From Candidatus Saccharibacteria bacterium UBA5170 (GTDB lineage: Bacteria > Patescibacteriota > Saccharimonadia > Saccharimonadales > Saccharimonadaceae): a DNA stretch of 57,085 bases. Positions within the stretch are counted from its first letter, which is position 1. Each line of letters starts with the position of its first letter. The notes under the pieces were generated by a model. That model made no database searches, was not told the DNA's origin, and saw only the letters and a program-made list of their open reading frames with translations. The stretch lies in the NCBI GenBank assembly GCA_002413425.1, contig DHWY01000002.1, positions 294,346-351,430 on the forward strand, read 5' to 3'. Made by a program: the position numbers and the translations under genes. This document shows, one piece after another, positions 52,423-57,085 of the stretch.

Positions 52423-53457
52423 ATGACAGCTCGTTTTGCCTCTCAACAAGAGATATCTCAATGGAATACTCATGTCCTCGCCAACCCTGACGGTGGTAAC
52501 GTGTTTGCTAGTTACGAATTTGCCATGCAAAAGGAGACCGGTGGCTACAAAGCGCGTTTTGTGTTTATTGGCGACCTAGCCGTCACTATTTTAGAGAAAA
52601 ACACCCCACCGCTGGGCAAATTATGGTACCTGCCAAAAGGCCCAGAGGTAACGTCAACAAAAGAACTATTTAGTGCACTGAAATCCCTTAAGTCATTTGC
52701 CAAAAAGCACGGTGTGTTTGTCATCCGCATCGAGTCCGAGCTGCGACGCGAGCAACAACCAACACTACGTCGACATGGCCTTATTAAAGCCAGCCCTATT
52801 ATCCCTAACCCCTCAACCATTACCCTGGATATTAGCGACAGCCTCGAAACAATCCTGACAAACCTGCCCCAAAAAGGTCGTTACGCCATCAAGCGGGCCG
52901 AGCGCGACGGTGTCACTACCAAACTCGTCAAGCCAACTGACGCAAATTGCAAAAAAATGTATAGCCTGCTGACCGAAACAGCCGAAGGCCAATTTGGCAT
53001 CCGCAGTTACGACTATTACCGCAGTTTTTGGCAACGTTTTGGCAACGCTGGCAGTGGACAGCTTTTTTTTGCCTACGTCGACGGCAAAGTAGTCGCCGGT
53101 GCCTACGCGATGGTATTTGGCACCAAAAGCACCTACAAAGATGGCGCCAGTGTCCGCAAACGTACCACTTACGGTGCCAGCCACCTTTTGCAGTGGCACG
53201 TTATTCAGTGGGCCAAGTCACAGGGTTCAATTATGCACGACTTTTGCGGGGCGCCGCCGAGTGATGAAATTAATGATACCGACCACAAACATCACGGCAT
53301 TGGACAGTTCAAGACCGCCTTTAACAAAACCGTCACCGACTATATCGGTTGTTACGACTTGGTGATTTATGCCCCCCAATATACGCTCTGGACGAAAGTC
53401 GGCGAACGCGTTGCCCACCGCCTACATTTCTACAAGCATCACGATTCATATTACTAA
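52423..53457 (+). CDS. FemAB/FemX-family aminoacyltransferase
   Basis: 344 residues. Two GNAT-like halves: FASYEFAMQKETGGYKARFV and KLWYLPKGPEV in the first, LPQKGRYAIKRAERDGV (peptidyl-tRNA/murein contact region of the family), QLFFAYVDGKVVAGAYAMVF and KYKDG-like STYKDGASVRKRTTYGASHLL in the second. The ending IGQFKTAFNKTVTDYIGCYD is typical. Uses aminoacyl-tRNA to add interpeptide-bridge residues to lipid-linked muropeptides. Sits with the deiminase-fold gene and the MurE-like ligase, suggesting envelope work. Confidence 0.88.
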   Translation: MTARFASQQEISQWNTHVLANPDGGNVFASYEFAMQKETGGYKARFVFIGDLAVTILEKNTPPLGKLWYLPKGPEVTSTKELFSALKSLKSFAKKHGVFVIRIESELRREQQPTLRRHGLIKASPIIPNPSTITLDISDSLETILTNLPQKGRYAIKRAERDGVTTKLVKPTDANCKKMYSLLTETAEGQFGIRSYDYYRSFWQRFGNAGSGQLFFAYVDGKVVAGAYAMVFGTKSTYKDGASVRKRTTYGASHLLQWHVIQWAKSQGSIMHDFCGAPPSDEINDTDHKHHGIGQFKTAFNKTVTDYIGCYDLVIYAPQYTLWTKVGERVAHRLHFYKHHDSYY

Positions 53458-53477
53458 GCGACCTCCAAAGGAGTCCC

Positions 53478-54353
53478 ATGCCACTCATCAACACCAGTGT
53501 CCTCATGTCAGATGCCAATAACTTTAGCACGCTCCACCCCATTAACCCTTATTATCCTCATGAACCGCTCGACCTTGATAAGGCTATCCTGGAGCACGCT
53601 TCGATTTTTGATCTAATCAAACAAGCTGGCATTGCGGTCACTAAAGTCCCGTCGCCAATCGATAGCCAAGATGGGGTCTACACCGCCAACTGGGCACTCG
53701 TGCGCGGAGATAAAGCCGTTCTCGCCCGACTACCAAACGCCCGACAAGCAGAAGAGGCCTACGCCGAAAAAGTGCTGACCGACTTGGGCAAAGTTGTTAT
53801 TCATGTCCCAGACGGTCTCAAGTTCAGCGGCCAAGGTGACGCCCTCGCCTGTGGTAACTACCTATTTTGCGGTAGTGGCTATCGAAGCGACGAGGCGGCC
53901 CAGGCCTTTGCCGCTGATGCCCTCGGCTACGAACGCATCCAACTGCAGGCCAATCCCCAACTTGATGAAGATGGCAAAGCCGTTATCAACGCCGCCTCTG
54001 GTTGGGCCGACAGCTTCTTTTATGACATCGACTTGGCGCTGGCCATTATCAAAGCACCCAGCGAAGGTGCCAAAGGGCTGATTGCCTACTGCCCAGCGGC
54101 TTTCATGCCGGCCAGTCGCGCATTTTTGACGGCTTTCGACGGCGTCGATAAAATCGAAGTCTCGTTGGCCGAAGCTCAGACTGGTTTTGCTACCAATATG
54201 GTCTCGACGGGCGAAATAGTCGTTATGAGTGCCCACGCCCCTGAACTGGCCAGTGCCCTGCGCGCCCGTGGCCTAACCATATTGTCGCCCGCTATTACCG
54301 AACTGGCCAAAGGCGGCGGCTATATCCGCTGCACGACTCTGACGCTTACTTAG
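53478..54353 (+). CDS. Dimethylargininase/amidinotransferase-fold protein with altered catalytic His
   Basis: 291 residues; AAAGGAG 7 bases before ATG, 20 bases after femAB, so co-transcribed. Guanidino-group modifying (GME) fold: substrate-binding KFSGQGDALACGN (Asp121), and the C-terminal GGGYIRCTTL with Cys285 in the position of the nucleophile. Where relatives have a catalytic His in F-H-L-D-T-A-L, this reads Y-D-I-D-L-A-L (Asp183), so the His is replaced. It may be inactive, or act on another substrate. Overlaps the MurE-like gene by 8 bases tail to tail. Confidence 0.7.
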   Translation: MPLINTSVLMSDANNFSTLHPINPYYPHEPLDLDKAILEHASIFDLIKQAGIAVTKVPSPIDSQDGVYTANWALVRGDKAVLARLPNARQAEEAYAEKVLTDLGKVVIHVPDGLKFSGQGDALACGNYLFCGSGYRSDEAAQAFAADALGYERIQLQANPQLDEDGKAVINAASGWADSFFYDIDLALAIIKAPSEGAKGLIAYCPAAFMPASRAFLTAFDGVDKIEVSLAEAQTGFATNMVSTGEIVVMSAHAPELASALRARGLTILSPAITELAKGGGYIRCTTLTLT

Positions 54354-55659
54354 ATTTTTTCGTTCGCAACGCTTGAAGAGCAGTCTTGGTGATTTCGACT
54401 TCGTTCCATGGATACTCGCCATCGGCTCGTTCGATGGTTTTTTCGTGTCCTTTGCCAAGTAAGATAACCGTGTCCTTTGCCTGCTTGACGCGCGTCAGTG
54501 CAAAACCAATTGCCTCTTCGCGGTCGAGGATTAAAAATAAGTCCTTATCAGTCGTTTTGCCAGCTTTTTTTGCGCCTCCTGCAATCTGCTGCAAGATCAA
54601 ATGACCATCAACGTCACGGTCATCTTCTTCGGTCAGAACAACCTCGTCGCTGTAACGTCCGGCAATTTCACCTTGAATCGCCCGCTTCTCCTCGTCACGC
54701 TGGCCAGCCGATCCGAACATAGTGACAAGTTTTCCTTTAGTTGCCTGGCGCACATCATGTAGTAAGCGTTCAAATGAATCAGGCGTGTGAGCATAGTCAA
54801 CCACAACCGTAAATAGCTGGCCTTCGTCAACCACGGTCATACGACCCTCGACACCGCCCAGGGCCTCAATCCCCTGCTCGATTTGTTGTGGTGTCAGCCC
54901 CAACTCACGCCCGACCGCCACGGCGGCCAAACTGTTATAAACATTAAACTCACCAGGAATATGGCAATGGATGCTATAGGTATCACTGTCGATCGTAGCC
55001 TTATAACGACAACCGTCCGACTCGAGCGTCAAGTCGGTCGCTCTCAGCTCGCCCGCTTTTACACCGTAAGTAACCGATCGAGGAATCGCGTCCGTAAAGG
55101 CTTTGGCATTGGGATCATCAGCGTTCACTACGCCAAATTTTTTGCCCCGTCGGGCAGCCAGCCTAAATAAACGCAACTTGGCGGCCAAGTAGCGCTCAAA
55201 CGTGCCATGATAATCGAGATGTTCGTGCGTGACGTTGGTCATGACCGCTATTTCATAAGGAATACCCCAGATGCGGTGTTGAGCCAGGGCGTGACTCGTC
55301 GTTTCGAGAACGACCCATTCCACACCTTGGCGCTTGAACTCACGCAACCGTTTTTGCAATAAGGGCGACGAAGCGGTGGTCATGTGGGCGACCTGCGCCC
55401 TAATGTCGTCGTCGACACCGTAGGCAACCGTCGTCATTAAGGCCGTCTTGATACCAACCTGGCTAAGCATCTTTTGAATCATAAATGCAGTCGTAGTTTT
55501 GCCGTTCGTACCGGTCACGCCGATAATATGCATCCCGCGCGACGGAAAGCCGTAGCGCACGTTCGTCAGCACGGCCTCGACCAAGTGGCCATAGGGTTCG
55601 ACGGTTTTGAATAAGGTCATCGGAATCAGTTTCTTTACAAGTTTTCGGATATTCGCCAT
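54346..55659 (-). CDS. murE: MurE-like Mur ligase lacking the N-terminal domain
   Basis: 437 residues against about 490. Adds an amino acid to UDP-MurNAc-dipeptide in peptidoglycan synthesis. P-loop VTGTNGKTTT starts at about residue 48, where full MurE has it past 100, so the UDP-binding first domain is missing. TNVTHEHLDYHGTFERYLAAK carries the carbamylated-Lys region, VVDYAHTPDSFERLL the third-domain start. At the amino-acid specificity site the DNPR or DNPA motif reads EEDDRDVDG, so the third-position amino acid is not predictable. Leaderless: TATAAT 7 bases before ATG. Confidence 0.85.
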   Translation of the reverse strand: MANIRKLVKKLIPMTLFKTVEPYGHLVEAVLTNVRYGFPSRGMHIIGVTGTNGKTTTAFMIQKMLSQVGIKTALMTTVAYGVDDDIRAQVAHMTTASSPLLQKRLREFKRQGVEWVVLETTSHALAQHRIWGIPYEIAVMTNVTHEHLDYHGTFERYLAAKLRLFRLAARRGKKFGVVNADDPNAKAFTDAIPRSVTYGVKAGELRATDLTLESDGCRYKATIDSDTYSIHCHIPGEFNVYNSLAAVAVGRELGLTPQQIEQGIEALGGVEGRMTVVDEGQLFTVVVDYAHTPDSFERLLHDVRQATKGKLVTMFGSAGQRDEEKRAIQGEIAGRYSDEVVLTEEDDRDVDGHLILQQIAGGAKKAGKTTDKDLFLILDREEAIGFALTRVKQAKDTVILLGKGHEKTIERADGEYPWNEVEITKTALQALRTKKSK

Positions 55660-55666
55660 GGGTTTA

Positions 55667-55672
55667 ATTATA
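55667..55672 (-). promoter_or_regulatory. -10 box of the MurE-like gene (leaderless)
   Basis: Minus strand TATAAT with 7 bases to the ATG at 55659. Confidence 0.6.
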
Positions 55673-55703
55673 CCCTAGAAAGACTGACCAGATTGGTATT
55701 AAA

Positions 55704-56504
55704 CTATATACTTAAATCTCGGCGATTATAAGCTCGATACGTCACGAAAACCATCGCTACTATCAATCCAAGCGACAATACTACATAAACTGGATTGAGC
55801 GTTCCGTCTGTCATTATGTTTTTCGCGTCAAAATACTTAAACGGTGTCAGATATTTTAATCCGTCGAGGTGCTCGTTAATATTGATCAGGTAGGTTAATA
55901 TAAAAGTCACTAGTAAAACCGAAGTCGCCAGCGAAGCGGAAGTTTTTGGTCTCTTAATCAATGCCACCATCACGGTGCCGACAAAGAAGAACAGAAGTTG
56001 CAAGAAAAACAGACCAGCCATCAAGACATACACATCACTATTCATCGAGACTCCATGACCAAAATAATTGATAAAATATATCGATGAAAATAAAGTAACC
56101 AGGTTAAGGACTATTAAATTACTTAGTCCGGCTAAAAGCTTAGAACTAATTACTTTAAGGCGCGAAATCGGCTTAACGAACAAAAACTCCGAAGTTCGAT
56201 CACGCTCTTCTTTTGATATTATATCGGCACCGAGCAGAACGGCATGTACCGTCGCCATCAAGGCTATATAGGCGAACAGGACGCCAAAATAACCACTGGC
56301 CGTATTCAGATCGAAGCCCGTGAGTCCAAAGATTGTCTGGATAGACTTGGGGAATTGAGCAATCAACTCATTCATCGACTGGCCGCCACCACTGTAGGTC
56401 GCGAATTTTGCCATGCCCGACCCAACCAGCGCTATCATTCCAATTGACCAAAAGAACAGGCTTTTTCGATAGGCCTTTATTTCTCGGGAAAATAAATTCA
56501 TCAC
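55704..56504 (-). CDS. ABC-2 type permease
   Basis: 266 residues with six predicted membrane helices (SLFFWSIGMIALVGSGMAKF, GVLFAYIALMATVHAVLLGA, LLAGLSNLIVLNLVTLFSSI, LMAGLFFLQLLFFFVGTVMV, SLATSVLLVTFILTYLINI, NPVYVVLSLGLIVAMVFVTY) and a cytoplasmic loop KEERDRTSEFLFVKPISRLK characteristic of the family. Follows a homologous permease with an ATGA overlap; its ATPase probably lies just beyond the window. Transport of polysaccharide, lipid or drug cannot be distinguished. Confidence 0.88.
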   Translation of the reverse strand: MMNLFSREIKAYRKSLFFWSIGMIALVGSGMAKFATYSGGGQSMNELIAQFPKSIQTIFGLTGFDLNTASGYFGVLFAYIALMATVHAVLLGADIISKEERDRTSEFLFVKPISRLKVISSKLLAGLSNLIVLNLVTLFSSIYFINYFGHGVSMNSDVYVLMAGLFFLQLLFFFVGTVMVALIKRPKTSASLATSVLLVTFILTYLININEHLDGLKYLTPFKYFDAKNIMTDGTLNPVYVVLSLGLIVAMVFVTYRAYNRRDLSI

Positions 56505-57085
56505 GAAACCGCCCGGATATCTTTTTTGATATATATAATATAGCTGGCTACAATGGCGATAACCACAAATATAGCCTCAATCACCAGATACTTAATCTCG
56601 TAGGTATTGTGTTCAATGATGTAGCTGAAATCATAGAATTTGAACGGCGAAATATATTTGACGCTGTCATTACCAATGATAGATCCAAGTGTACCTATGA
56701 TAAAAAAGGTAAACACGGTCGGTAGCGTCACGGCAATGACTGATTTTATTTTAGGAATAATAACTGATAATAAAACGCCGAGCGCCAGAAATATTATTTG
56801 AACAAGCAGTAGCGTGCCGGAAACCAGTAAAAAGGTCTTCGAGCTAAAAGATGCCGTAGAAATTAATTTAGCCGACACCAAAGCGACCGAGCTAAACACC
56901 AAGTTGGTGAACGCCAACAAACAGATACTGGCCGCCAGCTTGCTGGTAATCACTTTAGCCCGGCTAACCGGTTTTGTCAGCAAAAAATCGACCGTTTTAC
57001 CACTATCCTCTTTCGAAAGCACGCCTACACCCAGATTCATTGCCTGAATAGCCCCAGCCACGGACGCAAAGGTCAGTATGTAGGC
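56501..57085 (-). CDS. ABC-2 type permease, 5' end cut by window edge
   Basis: The frame continues to the last base (AYILTFASVAGAIQAMNL), so the start lies outside. The visible 194 residues include KEDSGKTVDFLLTKPVSRAK, closely parallel to the KEERDRTSEFLFVKPISRLK loop of the neighbour, and four or five membrane helices. The two genes are paralogues that likely form a heterodimeric channel. ATGA overlap with the downstream copy. Confidence 0.88.
   Translation of the reverse strand, partial: AYILTFASVAGAIQAMNLGVGVLSKEDSGKTVDFLLTKPVSRAKVITSKLAASICLLAFTNLVFSSVALVSAKLISTASFSSKTFLLVSGTLLLVQIIFLALGVLLSVIIPKIKSVIAVTLPTVFTFFIIGTLGSIIGNDSVKYISPFKFYDFSYIIEHNTYEIKYLVIEAIFVVIAIVASYIIYIKKDIRAVS

Noticed and set aside
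1..57085. UGA recoded as glycine, as in SR1/Gracilibacteria
   Set aside because: TGA ends many frames exactly at start codons of the next gene (1103, 4614, 33749, 56501), and no gene needs read-through.

Overview
The window looks like part of a streamlined genome from the candidate phyla radiation, most likely Saccharibacteria (TM7). Evidence: short intergenic gaps, many 1-8 base stop/start overlaps, fused housekeeping operons, a lone VirB6/TrbL-like membrane protein, a sortase with its own substrate, DnaG and uracil-DNA glycosylase shorn of their metal ligands, and a MurE-like ligase without its first domain. UGA behaves as a stop throughout (many TGATG and ATGA junctions), which argues against the UGA=Gly lineages SR1/Gracilibacteria. 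The assignment is inference; no rRNA is present.

Layout, left to right. 1-1672: a surface protein (cut by the window edge) coupled to a membrane-anchored TPR-like protein. 1788-3832: ychF, preceded by a one-gene islet and a decayed second copy of the ychF promoter and first codons. 3855-6056: a G+C-rich sortase and sortase-substrate operon with strong promoter and terminator. 6090-8487: rpsF-ssb-rpsR-efp-tlyA. 8508-10764: ftsK. 10836-15979: pnp-udg-rnj. 16055-21224: rpsO, an isolated membrane protein flanked by inverted repeats, a VirB6-like gene, truB and a PIG-L deacetylase. 21303-29270: a DHH-like protein with a long disordered tail, rpsT with a histone-like tail, holA-mutM-HAD, polA. 29341-33752: a P-loop kinase, dnaG-rpoD, a membrane protein, a YjbR protein. 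33749-43719: orn, a DExH helicase, mscL, argS, pyrG, malic enzyme, zwf. 43855-46239: tRNA-Ser and a MacB-type ABC exporter. 46263-49907: SIS isomerase, a small acidic protein, groES-groEL under a CIRCE-like operator. 50020-57085: a coiled-coil protein divergent from a PD-(D/E)XK protein, a small unknown gene, FemAB, a deiminase-fold protein, a MurE-like ligase and two ABC-2 permeases (the second cut by the edge).

Two themes run through the window. First, many operon-leading genes have a -10 box (TATAAT, TATACT, TATTAT or TACAAT) only 6-10 bases before the start codon and no Shine-Dalgarno, so their mRNAs should be leaderless; internal operon genes and selected ribosomal/RNase genes (pnp, rpsF, rpsT, rpsR, rpoD) do carry leaders and AGGAG-type sites. 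Second, several core enzymes have lost residues normally considered essential (zinc ligands of DnaG, three of four Fe-S cysteines of family-4 UDG, the first His of the ArgRS HIGH motif, a catalytic His in the deiminase-fold protein). Together the genes cover replication and repair (polA, holA, dnaG, mutM, udg, ssb), RNA turnover (pnp, RNase J, orn), translation, envelope biogenesis and surface display, plus a little central metabolism (G6PDH, malic enzyme, phosphosugar isomerase, CTP synthase).
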